Shown: in pieces, positions 33,647 to 41,967 of the stretch
How the letters are laid out: every line of letters starts with the position of its first letter
Numbering within the stretch: position 1 is the first letter of the stretch
NCBI RefSeq assembly: GCF_029428675.1
Contig: NZ_JAJNEL010000001.1
Location: forward strand, 5,828,001-5,892,000
Origin: Streptomyces sp. JH14
GTDB taxonomy: Bacteria > Actinomycetota > Actinomycetes > Streptomycetales > Streptomycetaceae
Reading direction: 5' to 3'
Length of the DNA stretch: 64,000 bases
Program-made: the position numbers and the translations under genes
The notes under the pieces: generated by a model
Database searches by the model: none
Told to the model about the DNA's origin: nothing
Seen by the model: the letters and a program-made list of their open reading frames with translations, nothing else

Positions 33647-34360
33647 ATGAGTGCGCCTGAGAAGATTCCGAACGCCGGTAAGAAGGCCAAGGACCTCAAC
33701 GAGGTCATCCGCTACACGCTGTGGTCCGTCTTCAAGCTGCGCGACGTGCTGCCCGCCGACCGTGCGGGCTACGCCGACGAGGTCCAGGAGCTGTTCGACC
33801 AGCTCGCCGCCAAGGACATCACGGTCCGTGGCACCTACGACCTGTCCGGCCTGCGTGCCGACGCCGACATCATGATCTGGTGGCACGCCGAGACGGCGGA
33901 CGAGCTGCAGGAGGCGTACAACCTCTTCCGGCGCACCAAGCTGGGCCTGGCGCTCGAGCCGGTCTGGTCGAACATGGCGCTGCACCGCCCCGCCGAGTTC
34001 AACAAGTCGCACATCCCGGCGTTCCTGGCCGATGAGACGCCGCGCAACTACATCAGCGTCTATCCCTTCGTGCGCAGCTACGACTGGTATCTGCTGCCCG
34101 ACGAGGACCGCCGTCGGATGCTCGCGGACCACGGCAAGATGGCCCGTGGCTACCCCGACGTCCGCGCCAACACCGTCGCCTCCTTCTCGCTCGGCGACTA
34201 CGAGTGGATCCTCGCCTTCGAGGCCGACGAGCTCTACCGCATCGTCGACCTCATGCGTCATCTGCGGGCCTCCGAGGCGCGGATGCACGTCCGCGAAGAG
34301 GTCCCCTTCTACACGGGCCGCAGGAAGTCCGTCGCAGACCTGGTGGCCGGGCTCGCGTAA
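33647..34360 (+). CDS. hemQ: Coprohaem decarboxylase (HemQ, chlorite-dismutase-like)
   Basis: A 237-residue enzyme of the HemQ/ChdC family that uses peroxide to decarboxylate iron-coproporphyrin to haem b, the last step of the coproporphyrin-dependent pathway. The catalytic tyrosine is in VYPFVRSYDWYLL, and the proximal haem histidine is in LADHGKMARGYPD. The N-terminal half (RYTLWSVFKLRD) is the second ferredoxin-like repeat of the fold. ATG 33647 lies four bases after the cgoX stop, with a GAGG-containing ribosome site inside the cgoX end. The ferrochelatase that must act between the two enzymes is not in this window. Confidence 0.95.
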   Translation: MSAPEKIPNAGKKAKDLNEVIRYTLWSVFKLRDVLPADRAGYADEVQELFDQLAAKDITVRGTYDLSGLRADADIMIWWHAETADELQEAYNLFRRTKLGLALEPVWSNMALHRPAEFNKSHIPAFLADETPRNYISVYPFVRSYDWYLLPDEDRRRMLADHGKMARGYPDVRANTVASFSLGDYEWILAFEADELYRIVDLMRHLRASEARMHVREEVPFYTGRRKSVADLVAGLA

Positions 34361-34786
34361 CGCGCGGGTTTCGACCACCCCAACCCGGAAGATCAGACGG
34401 CAGGCGCCGGCGCACACCTGTGCGCTGCCCGCCGCTCCAGCGACACCGGGTTCGGCTCCGGGTCGTCGTAGGCACTGACCTGCGGCGTTCCCGGCACGAG
34501 CGGGGGAGCGCACCGTCCTCCCCCGCTCGTCCCCGGCCCGCCTCGGCGCGGGCCGGTCGCGTTTTCCCGTGCGGGCACGGCGGGTCCGGCCACGCACGCC
34601 CTGAGCCCGGGTCTCCGGCGAAACGGATCGAAGAGGGCCCGGGCGCGCAGGCAGAGCGCTACGGGCAGCTGCCGGCACCCATCCGCGGCGAGCGTCCGCG
34701 CCCGACGACCGTCCCCGACCTCCCATGGCTCGCCAGGCGCTGCGGGCCCACAACTGATGCCGGCGCTCTTCCGGCACCGCCGGGGT
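34361..34786. other. 426-base intergenic region between hemQ and regulator gene
   Basis: Convergent genes flank this region. It holds the hairpin at 34496-34530 and several GC-rich inverted repeats. Open frames crossing it show no recognisable protein and irregular codon bias, so I see no gene here. Confidence 0.6.
34496..34530. terminator. Hairpin downstream of hemQ
   Basis: ACGAGCGGGGGAG (34496-34508) pairs perfectly with 34518-34530 around a 9-base loop, 135 bases after the hemQ stop. Confidence 0.6.
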
Positions 34787-35659
34787 TCACCGCTCACCGG
34801 GTGCGTGGCGGGGAGCGGCAGCTCTGCCGGGGGCGCCGGCGGCCAGGGATCCGAGCAGGGCAAGTGACCGTGCGGAGCGGGACCCCGGCTCGGCGTGATA
34901 GACGACCAGCAGCAGCTGTCCGTCGGTGCCGCTGACGGCGAGTTTGTCGCGGAACAGGTCGAGGTCGCCCACTTCCGGATGGTGCAGGAGACTGACCGCA
35001 CTCTCACGCCGGCGCACCTCGTGGCGTGCCCACAGGTTCCGGAAGTGATCACTCTTGACGGAGAGCTCTTCGACGAGCGCGGCCAGGCGCGGGTCGTCGA
35101 CGTCGGGGCCTGCGGCGGCGCGCAACTGGGCGACCACGCCGACCGTCGCACTGGACCAGTCCCGGTGCAGTTCCCGTTCCCGCGGGTCGAGGAAGGCGGC
35201 ACGCAGTCTGTTGGCTCCGGGCGACATGTTCGGGGAGAGCGCACGGGCCATGCGGTTCGCGGCCAGGACGTCGAAGTACTTGCCCACCACGAATGCGGGC
35301 ATCGGCATCTCGTCGACGAGGTGCAGGATGCTCGCCGGTACCTCTTCGGCGACCGGCCGTTCCGCCCGGCGCGACGGGGTCAGGACCAGGTCGATCAGAT
35401 AGGCGGTCGCGTCGGCGTCGAGCCGCAGGACGTGGGCCAGCGCTTGGAGAACCTGCACGGAAGGGTTGCGGTCGCGGCCCTGCTCAAGCCGCAGGTAGTA
35501 GTCCGAGCTGATCCCCGCGAGCGTCGCGACCTCCTCCCTGCGCAGCCCCGGGACCCGCCGCAGTCCCCGCGGGCTGATCCCGACGTCCTCGGGCCGGACC
35601 AGCTCCCGCCGGGCGCGGAGGAACGCACCGAGCGCATTGGTGTTGTCCACGCCGTCCAC
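34787..35659 (-). CDS. Helix-turn-helix regulator with MmyB-like ligand-binding domain
   Basis: A 290-residue transcription factor. The N-terminal XRE-type helix-turn-helix spans about residues 8-80 (VPGLRREEVATLAGISSDYYLRLEQGRDRNPS). The C-terminal PAS-like domain of the MmyB/MLTR type begins about 105, with FVVGKYFDVLAANRMARAL and WARHEVRRRESAVSLLHHPEVGDLDL. Proteins of this class usually repress an adjacent divergent oxidoreductase. Here the neighbour is an aldo/keto reductase, matching that pattern. GTG 35659 is used as start, with GGGACGGAAT upstream. The inducer is unknown. Confidence 0.9.
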   Translation of the reverse strand: MDGVDNTNALGAFLRARRELVRPEDVGISPRGLRRVPGLRREEVATLAGISSDYYLRLEQGRDRNPSVQVLQALAHVLRLDADATAYLIDLVLTPSRRAERPVAEEVPASILHLVDEMPMPAFVVGKYFDVLAANRMARALSPNMSPGANRLRAAFLDPRERELHRDWSSATVGVVAQLRAAAGPDVDDPRLAALVEELSVKSDHFRNLWARHEVRRRESAVSLLHHPEVGDLDLFRDKLAVSGTDGQLLLVVYHAEPGSRSARSLALLGSLAAGAPGRAAAPRHAPGER

Positions 35660-35693
35660 GGTAATTCCGTCCCGTGCGGCCGGCCGGTCCCTC

Positions 35694-35715
35694 CCGGCCG
35701 GCCGGCCGGCCGGCC
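35694..35715. repeat. CCGG tandem microsatellite
   Basis: A run of CCGG units (about five and a half copies), self-complementary, in the divergent promoter region between the regulator and the aldo/keto reductase. It could vary in length or form a cruciform. Confidence 0.7.
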
Positions 35716-35856
35716 CCGTGCGGTGACTGGCCCTGCCACTCCCAGGAACACCGGGGTACTGCCGTGACGGCCGCGGCTGCCGGACAGTGGAGCCATGCCA
35801 GGTCGTCCTCCGATGACCGCACGGACCGATTTGCCAAGAACTCCGAAAGGCGCGAC

Positions 35857-36723
35857 ATGACCACCACCGTTCCCGGCGGCGCCCTCACACTTGCGGAAGA
35901 CCTGACCATCAGCCGCATGGGATACGGGGCCATGCAACTGGCCGGACCCGGCGTCTTCGGGCCCCCGAAGGACCGTCCGCGGGCCCACGCGGTGCTGCGC
36001 GAGGCGATCGATCTGGGCATCACCCACATCGACACCAGCGATTTCTACGGCCCCTTCGTCGTCAACGAACTGATCAGGGAGGCCCTGCACCCCTACCCGG
36101 CCGACCTGCGCATCGTCACCAAGGTCGGCGCACGCCGCAGCGGCGACGGCGGCTGGATCTCCGCGCTGGAGCCCGACGACCTCAAGGCCCAGGTGCACGA
36201 GAATCTCCAGCACCTCGGCCTGGACGTGCTGGACGTCGTCCACCTGCGCCTCGGCTCGCTCGACGGCAGCAGCGACGAGTCCATCGCCGAGCAGTTCGGT
36301 GCCCTGGCCGAACTGCGGCAGCAGGGCCTGATCCGCCACCTCGGCCTCAGCGGTGTCTCCGATGCCCAGCTCACCGAGGCGCAGTCCATCGCCCCCGTCG
36401 TCACCGTGCAGAACCTCTACAACATCGCCAACCGGCAGGACGATGCCCTCGTCGACCGGTGCGCGGCCGAGAACATCGCCTTCGCCTCGTTCTTCCCCCT
36501 CGGCGGCTTCAATCCCCTCCAGTCCCAGACCCTCACCGCCGTCGCCGACCGGTTGCTCGCCTCGCCGCAACAGGTCGCTCTGGCCTGGTTGCTCCAGCGC
36601 TCGGCCACCACCGTCCTGATCCCGGGCACCTCCTCCATCGCCCACCTGCGCGAGAACGTCGCCGCCGCGGACCTGCATCTGCCGGCGGACGCGGTCGCGG
36701 AACTCGACAGCATCGGCGGGTAG
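35857..36723 (+). CDS. Aldo/keto reductase
   Basis: A 288-residue NADPH-dependent oxidoreductase with the (beta/alpha)8 aldo/keto reductase fold. MGYGAMQLAGPGVFG opens the barrel. HIDTSDFYG carries the catalytic Asp and Tyr, and IVTKVG contains the catalytic Lys. The nucleotide phosphate segment is VLIPGTSSIAHLREN near residue 255. The usual active-site His position reads HLRLG. ATG 35857 has GAAAGG 6 bases upstream. It is divergent from the MmyB-like regulator, which probably controls it. The physiological substrate cannot be told. Confidence 0.93.
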   Translation: MTTTVPGGALTLAEDLTISRMGYGAMQLAGPGVFGPPKDRPRAHAVLREAIDLGITHIDTSDFYGPFVVNELIREALHPYPADLRIVTKVGARRSGDGGWISALEPDDLKAQVHENLQHLGLDVLDVVHLRLGSLDGSSDESIAEQFGALAELRQQGLIRHLGLSGVSDAQLTEAQSIAPVVTVQNLYNIANRQDDALVDRCAAENIAFASFFPLGGFNPLQSQTLTAVADRLLASPQQVALAWLLQRSATTVLIPGTSSIAHLRENVAAADLHLPADAVAELDSIGG

Positions 36724-36861
36724 TGTCCCCGGGCCGAACTCCACGGCACCGCGCACCGCACCGGGTCCGGCCTGTTCCCTTCGTGCAGGCGGACGAGCCG
36801 GTGAAACCGAAGGGGGATGGTCGGGTGAGTGATCAGCGATGTGAAGGACCGTTCGCGAATG

Positions 36862-37662
36862 TCATAGGGAATGGCCCCGATGCGTCGGATCTCCCGGATG
36901 CTCAGGGAGGCCGCCGCCCAGGAACGCGGCCCGCAGCGCCGGATCGTCGACGGCATGGACTCCTCGTACGGCGACCGCCGTCAGCATGTCAGGGTGCGCG
37001 CCGCCGGCGGGGGCGACCGAGTCCAGCAGCCGCTGCCCGGTGGGGGAGGCCCAGGAACTGTACGGATGGATCTCCATCCGGGCGATGGCCAGAACGCCGA
37101 GTGTCAGGACGAGCGGCAGCCCGAACCAGACGAGGTCGGCCGCCGCCGGGCTGCCGAACCCCCGTTCCCGGCCCGGAAGCAGCAGCGCCGCACCCGCCAT
37201 CACAACCGTCAGCACCGCCGAGCCGCGCACCGCGCGCACCGCCGCCGCGATGTCCGTACGCTCGCCGCCGGGCAGGGCCAGACCTGTCGCGACAAGGCGG
37301 TCGGCGAGGGCGCGTACCGCATCGGCGGCGGCGGTCGCCACACGGACCGGAGGTATCGACGACTGGCCCTCCGGGCCGATGGCACGGATCACCGTGCGCT
37401 CGACCTCGTCCCTGCCCTCCGGGTCGACGACCGTGGCCCAGCCGGTATGGGCGATCAGCAGGCGGCGGCGCAGATGCATGGTGACGAGGGCGAGGTCGGC
37501 GACCCGGCGCGGGCCGCCGGACAGGAACGCGGTCTCGTACAGGGTCAGTTCGACGTTTCCCGGGTCGCGCGCCCGGTCGACCGACGCGGCGGCCAGACAG
37601 AGCCGGAGACAGGAAAGGACCGCCGCACCGCATGCGACCAGCAACAACAGAACCCAGAGCAT
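36862..37662 (-). CDS. TIGR04222 membrane protein without Cys-rich tail
   Basis: A 266-residue membrane protein. An N-terminal span (LWVLLLLVACGAAVLSC) is followed by the TIGR04222 core ELTLYETAFLSGGPRRVADLALVTMHLRRRL. Two more hydrophobic segments lie near 148-165 and 178-196. It shares this core with the next gene upstream in the transcript (YEVAFLSGGPGRVVDTALTAL) but ends with an ordinary HPGDPTHRGHSL tail and no cysteine cluster. It is third in the MNIO operon, 68 bases after the Cys-rich paralogue. No strong ribosome site is visible. The family has no established function. Confidence 0.85.
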   Translation of the reverse strand: MLWVLLLLVACGAAVLSCLRLCLAAASVDRARDPGNVELTLYETAFLSGGPRRVADLALVTMHLRRRLLIAHTGWATVVDPEGRDEVERTVIRAIGPEGQSSIPPVRVATAAADAVRALADRLVATGLALPGGERTDIAAAVRAVRGSAVLTVVMAGAALLLPGRERGFGSPAAADLVWFGLPLVLTLGVLAIARMEIHPYSSWASPTGQRLLDSVAPAGGAHPDMLTAVAVRGVHAVDDPALRAAFLGGGLPEHPGDPTHRGHSL

Positions 37663-37730
37663 GACGGAGTTCTATGCGAGGCGGGCCGCGGAGCGCCATG
37701 CCCCTTTCACCATGCGGACGGTGGTCCGCC

Positions 37731-38783
37731 TCAGGAGCTGCTGCCGCAGCTGGACCCGCCGCAGCTCGACCCACTGCTGCTGGAACAGCTGGAACCGGAA
37801 CTGCAACTGCCCCCCGAACCGCAACCGCCGCTGCTTCCGCCGCAACTACTGCTTCCGCCACAACTGCTGCCTCCACTGCAACTGCTGCCTCCACTGCCGC
37901 CCGAGCTGCCGCTCGAACTTCCGCAGCCGGAGTCCGCGGGGCCCGAACCGGCGCACCACGCCGTCGCCATGAGAGGTTCGCCGCTGCCGCAGGACGAGGA
38001 CGCATGAGTGGGCGGCATCGAACGTCCGGCGGCAGCCGTCCGCATCCGCGCCGCGGTCATCAGCTGTGTCCGCAGGACGGGATCGGGCAGGCCACGCAGG
38101 CCGAGCGTCGCCACGAGGTGAGCCGGATCCGCGGTGTGGGCATGGGCGGCGCGGTACTGCTGGGCGGCCCGCCGTCCCGCCCCGGTGATCCGTGAACGGG
38201 CGATACCCGCACAGACCAGCCCCGTCACGACGCCCACGATCAGGGCAGGGAGCACCTTGATGATGAAGGGGAGCGGGAAGCCGGGACCGTCGCTCTCCGC
38301 CACGAACTGAGCCACCGTCACCGCGAACGAGGCCGGGACGGCGAGCAGGCAGCCGACCCCCTGGATCACGCCCCACCGGCGCCACCTCCGGGTGGAGTCC
38401 GGAGCAGCCAGCAGACCGCGGGCCGCGAGCCCGTCGCCCACCTCCTGCACGGCCGGGTGCCGCATCACCGCGTCCCGCAGCATGTGCAGTGCGCCGTTGG
38501 GGGCGGCGCCGTGCGCCTGAAGCACGGCGCGTTCCACCGGGTCGTGGGCGACCGGCCGAGGGAGGGCGACGATGCCGGGGCCGCCGACCACCAGCCGTCC
38601 GTCCGCCTGCAGGGCGGTGAGTGCGGTGTCCACGACCCTGCCGGGCCCGCCGCTCAGGAAGGCCACCTCGTAGAGGTCGTGCGCGAGGCCACCGGGTCCG
38701 CGGCGGGCCTTCGCGAGCCCCGTGATCAGGACGGCCGAGGAGACCACGACGCCGAGTGTCACCAGCAGAGCGACCGTGTTCAT
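37731..38783 (-). CDS. TIGR04222 membrane protein with Gly/Ser/Cys tail (candidate MNIO substrate)
   Basis: A 350-residue protein. Membrane spans are predicted at about 3-22, 138-160 and 171-194. The TIGR04222 core lies at about 38-64 (LYEVAFLSGGPGRVVDTALTAL). Residues 261-350 are almost entirely Gly and Ser, with 11 cysteines spaced mostly 5-8 apart (at about 265, 277, 287, 302, 308, 314, 321, 327, 333, 341, 346). The GGGAGG ribosome site is 8 bases before ATG 38783, which itself is 5 bases after the stop of the DUF692 oxidase gene. Such coupling to an MNIO enzyme, whose relatives modify peptide cysteines, makes the tail a likely substrate. The modification is inferred. Confidence 0.88.
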   Translation of the reverse strand: MNTVALLVTLGVVVSSAVLITGLAKARRGPGGLAHDLYEVAFLSGGPGRVVDTALTALQADGRLVVGGPGIVALPRPVAHDPVERAVLQAHGAAPNGALHMLRDAVMRHPAVQEVGDGLAARGLLAAPDSTRRWRRWGVIQGVGCLLAVPASFAVTVAQFVAESDGPGFPLPFIIKVLPALIVGVVTGLVCAGIARSRITGAGRRAAQQYRAAHAHTADPAHLVATLGLRGLPDPVLRTQLMTAARMRTAAAGRSMPPTHASSSCGSGEPLMATAWCAGSGPADSGCGSSSGSSGGSGGSSCSGGSSCGGSSSCGGSSGGCGSGGSCSSGSSCSSSSGSSCGGSSCGSSS

Positions 38784-38788
38784 CGCGG

Positions 38789-40156
38789 TCACCTCCCGAC
38801 GAGCGCGGCGCGGGCGGCTCGAACCAGCCGGGTGGTGCGACGCGGCGGCCTGGCGGCCGCGCGGTCCTGCCACCAATGGGTCAGACGGCGCCGGGCTGCG
38901 TCGTCCGCGGGCCGGCCCGAGATCAGCAGCTGCTCGGTGAAGTCGAGTGCGTCGCGCCGGTATCCGGCGGACATGGGGTGGGTCCTGGCGTACGCGAGGA
39001 AGGCCTTCCGGTATCCGTCACCGAGGATCCCGGGGAGCTCGGGTGCCACTTTGGCGACGACGTCGGCCCGCTTGGCCGCCAGGGCGCGGCTCTGGACGGC
39101 GAGGCGGCGGTGGTCGAACCCCTCCGGTGCGGGAGTGCCTGCGACGAGGGCGGAGAGCAGCGCGGTCTGGGCGACAGCGGCACGGTCACGGGCGTCTTCG
39201 GTGGGCGGCTCGGCGGTGCCCCCGGGGCCGGTGGCCGCGTCGGTCGTGACACCGGTGGGCCCGACCGGGGTTGCAGGTGCGGCAGCGTCGCCCCCGGCCG
39301 CCCGCGCCTCGGACCGCGCCCCCCGTCCGGCCCTCCCCGCGGTGGCCAACGTGGCGCGGATCGCGGCCAGTTCGCCTCCCAGCTCCGTCGCCGGAGGGAA
39401 GTCGTCGTCGCGCTCCAGGAGAACGCCGGGCGGGGCGACCCGGGAGCGGAGTTCGGCGAGCACGTCCAGGACGGGACGGGTCACCGGGTGGGCGTGCGTG
39501 TCGTGCCAGACGCCGTCCTTCTCGATGCCTCCGGCGACGTGTACGTATGCGATCGACTCCACGGGCAGCTCGTCGAGCGCCCTCGCGGGGTCCTCGCCGC
39601 GGTTGACGTGGTTGGTGTGCAGGTTCGCGACGTCGATCAGCAGCCGGACCCCCGTGCGTGCGACCAGCTCCGCCAGGAACTGCCCCTCCGTCAGCTCTTC
39701 TCCGGGCCAGGAGAACAGCGCGGCGATGTTCTCCAGCGCCAGCGGCACCGGGAGCGAGTCCTGCGCGATCCGCACGTTCTCGCACAGGACGTCCAGCGCG
39801 TCCCAGGTCCGCGGTACGGGAAGCAGATGGCCCGCCTCGAGCCCCGGCGACGCAGTGCGCGGCCCACCGGCCCGCACGAACGCGATGTGCTCCGTGACCA
39901 GGGGCGTACCGAGCAGCGCGGCCCGGGCCGCGAGGTCGGCGAGCCGGCCGGGGTCGGGCCGGTCCGCTCCGCCGAGGCCCAGCGAGACGCCGTGTGGGAC
40001 GACGGTCACGCCGCGCGCGCGGAGGCGTACGAGGGAGTCGGGCAGATGGTCGGTGCAGAGGTTCTCCGCCACCGTCTCCACCCAGTCGATCCCCGGCAGT
40101 GCCTCCACCGCATCCGCGATCTCCGGCCGCCAGCCGATACCGATTCCCAGTTCCAT
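38789..40156 (-). CDS. Multinuclear non-haem iron oxidase (DUF692/MbnB-like) with fused C-terminal domain
   Basis: A 455-residue protein. Residues 1-275 are a DUF692 TIM-barrel with the metal ligands of the MbnB family in order: H55 (PHGVSLG), E89/H90 (TEHIAF), E142/N143 (LENIAALF), D175-N178-H180 (IDVANLHTNH), H206 (VHVAGG), D219-H221 (HDTHAHP) and E248 (LERDDD). Relatives convert peptide cysteine to oxazolone/thioamide or related products using iron and oxygen. An Ala/Gly/Pro-rich linker (about 275-330) joins a C-terminal helical domain of about 120 residues, perhaps the partner protein that is separate in methanobactin systems. The strong GGAGGAGGGGG ribosome site fixes ATG 40156. Confidence 0.9.
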   Translation of the reverse strand: MELGIGIGWRPEIADAVEALPGIDWVETVAENLCTDHLPDSLVRLRARGVTVVPHGVSLGLGGADRPDPGRLADLAARAALLGTPLVTEHIAFVRAGGPRTASPGLEAGHLLPVPRTWDALDVLCENVRIAQDSLPVPLALENIAALFSWPGEELTEGQFLAELVARTGVRLLIDVANLHTNHVNRGEDPARALDELPVESIAYVHVAGGIEKDGVWHDTHAHPVTRPVLDVLAELRSRVAPPGVLLERDDDFPPATELGGELAAIRATLATAGRAGRGARSEARAAGGDAAAPATPVGPTGVTTDAATGPGGTAEPPTEDARDRAAVAQTALLSALVAGTPAPEGFDHRRLAVQSRALAAKRADVVAKVAPELPGILGDGYRKAFLAYARTHPMSAGYRRDALDFTEQLLISGRPADDAARRRLTHWWQDRAAARPPRRTTRLVRAARAALVGR

Positions 40157-40269
40157 GGCGTCCCCCTCCTCCGGCCTGTGCAGGGGTGATGGCCCCGGCG
40201 GGCGGTGGTCAATCCGAAGGGAGGGACGTTCAGAGCTGGATTTGAGGTTCCGGCCGCAGGCCCGGCGGC

Positions 40270-41016
40270 TCAGGGCATCGGCATCGGCATCGTGGACGGC
40301 CGGGAGGTGAACGACTGGTCCCCGGTCGGCTCCGCGGGCACCGGCTGGGGCGGCACCACCCCGCCGGCCGGCGGGGGCGGCCCGGTCGGACTGGCCGTCG
40401 CCGCGGCCGCCGCATCGCGAGCGATCGCGTCGTAGTCGACGAGGCCGGTGGCCTCCAGCATGGTGATGTGGTCCAGCACGGTCTGGTTGGCGTCGGTCGC
40501 CAGCTGACGGATCAGCGAATTGCGGGTGGTGTTCCGGACCTGGCCGATCAGGCCGAAGACCTTGCCGTGCGCGGCCCGCAGCAGATTGGCGAACTTGCGC
40601 TCGTAGTCCTCGCCGCTCGCCGCCGTCAGCTCGCGCAGCCAGCCCTGCTGCTGCTCGCTGGGCTGGTTCGGCAGCTCCACCCCGAGCTTCGCGGCCACGT
40701 CCCGGGCCCGGCGGTCCAGATCCGTGTGCCCGACCACCAGATGGTCCCCGGCGGCCTTGACCGCCTCGCTCGGTGCACGCTCGATGGCCTGCTGCCCGGC
40801 GGGAAGCTCCCAGAGCCCGGCCAGGCGCACCTTCACGAGGAAGTCCCGGTCGGTCGCGGAGAGCGGACCCCACTGGGTCGCGACGGACGACGCGTTGAGA
40901 TTGGCCTGGCCGGTGCCGGAACGGTCGGCGTAGGACCAGACGGGGAAGGCGAGCGCGCCGATCGTGGCGACAAGTGCCGCGATGATGAGGGCCGTTCCGT
41001 TGATGCGTCGCAACAA
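40270..41016 (-). CDS. DUF4142 exported protein
   Basis: A 248-residue protein with an N-terminal hydrophobic segment (ALIIAALVATIGALAFPVW) that acts as signal or anchor. The DUF4142 domain follows, with ATDRDFLVKVRLAGLWELPAGQQAIERA, GHTDLDRRARDVAAKLG and ANQTVLDHITMLEATGLVD. The C-terminus is Pro/Ala-rich. Start choice: GGGAG lies 5 bases before TTG 41016, whereas the upstream GTG at 41055 has no ribosome site, so a TTG start is likely. It lies 113 bases upstream of the MNIO gene on the same strand and might share a transcript, but this is unproven. Function unknown; ferritin-like four-helix fold by family. Confidence 0.8.
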   Translation of the reverse strand: MLRRINGTALIIAALVATIGALAFPVWSYADRSGTGQANLNASSVATQWGPLSATDRDFLVKVRLAGLWELPAGQQAIERAPSEAVKAAGDHLVVGHTDLDRRARDVAAKLGVELPNQPSEQQQGWLRELTAASGEDYERKFANLLRAAHGKVFGLIGQVRNTTRNSLIRQLATDANQTVLDHITMLEATGLVDYDAIARDAAAAATASPTGPPPPAGGVVPPQPVPAEPTGDQSFTSRPSTMPMPMP

Positions 41017-41155
41017 GGTTTCTCCCGGGCCGAGATGTGACGGCGTCGAATCCACCGCCGGTCCGACGACCGGCGGTCGGCTGGTCGTTCAAGATACTGG
41101 TCAGTAGTGCCGGTTACGGCAGTATCGGGAGATACGAAGCGGCGCACCGGAATGT

Positions 41156-41884
41156 TCAGCGGTGCAGCGCCGGATGGTCGGCGACCACCGTGCAGGACCC
41201 CGGTGCGATCTCCGTGAACCCGGCGTCGCGCACCACAGGCAGCCCGCTCACGGTCAGTTCGGCCCAGCGGGCGGCGTCCGGGGTGGCGACCGAGAGCGGG
41301 AAACCGGCCTCACGCCATGCTTTGCGCTCCGTCTTGGACAGCTCCCACCAGGCGAGCTGCGCACCGTGTCCGACCTGCGCCATCTCCTTGCCCGCTGACA
41401 TGCCGAGCTCCGGGTTCAGCCACAGCACCGGGCCGGAGAGGTCGGGTGCGGCGGGCGGCTCGGGGTCGTCCAGGTCCGTGCCCGAGACCTGGAGCTTGGC
41501 CAGCTCCTTCGGCCAGCCGTCCAGGGGCACCGGCGGGAACACCCGGACTTCGGCGCCCTCGCCCGTGACGGTGATGCCGGGCAGGGCGGCCGCCTTGCGC
41601 CACTCCGCGCCGCGCGCCCGCCGTACGACCTTGCGGATCCGGGCGTCCTGCCAGTCGCGCATGGCCTGCGCCCACTCGCCCTCGTCCGCCGACCGCTCGT
41701 CGGAGAGCATCACGAGGACGGCACGGGCGGCGGTGCGCAGCGCGTCGGTGCGGGCCGGGGGGTCGGTCTTCTCGATGTGCACGACCAGCGGCAGTACGTA
41801 CTGCCGGGCCTCGTCGCGACTGTTCGGCTCGGACTGGAACGGGGAGTCCGAGAGGGTGGGGGAAGTGGTGTCGTTGCTGCTCAC
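41156..41884 (-). CDS. PTH2-family peptidyl-tRNA hydrolase-like protein
   Basis: A 242-residue cytoplasmic protein. The recognisable PTH2 domain is C-terminal: MSAGKEMAQVGHGAQLAWW matches the Gly-Lys-x-x-x-Q-x-x-H nucleotide-type motif, and VVRDAGFTEIAPGSCTVVADHP is the conserved second half. PTH2 enzymes release peptides from stalled peptidyl-tRNA. The first 120 residues (QYVLPLVVHIEKTDPPARTDALRTAARAVL) are an actinobacterial extension, so the protein is about twice the archaeal length. Streptomyces also has the usual bacterial Pth, so this copy may be accessory. GTG start at 41884. Confidence 0.8.
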   Translation of the reverse strand: MSSNDTTSPTLSDSPFQSEPNSRDEARQYVLPLVVHIEKTDPPARTDALRTAARAVLVMLSDERSADEGEWAQAMRDWQDARIRKVVRRARGAEWRKAAALPGITVTGEGAEVRVFPPVPLDGWPKELAKLQVSGTDLDDPEPPAAPDLSGPVLWLNPELGMSAGKEMAQVGHGAQLAWWELSKTERKAWREAGFPLSVATPDAARWAELTVSGLPVVRDAGFTEIAPGSCTVVADHPALHR

Positions 41885-41967
41885 TCGTCCCAGTCTGCCA
41901 GCCGTGGATTCTCTCGACTTTCCCGGCTTCTTGGCGGAACGAAGTGCTCCGGGTGAGGATGCACCGC

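Noticed and set aside
34393..35244. Frames between hemQ and the helix-turn-helix regulator
   Set aside because: No ribosome sites, family motifs or consistent codon bias; overlaps the regulator gene.
36871..38007. Plus-strand frame with repeated PPQLLPP-type segment
   Set aside because: It is the complement of the Gly/Ser/Cys tail in the TIGR04222 gene, whose strand has the ribosome site, domain and operon context.
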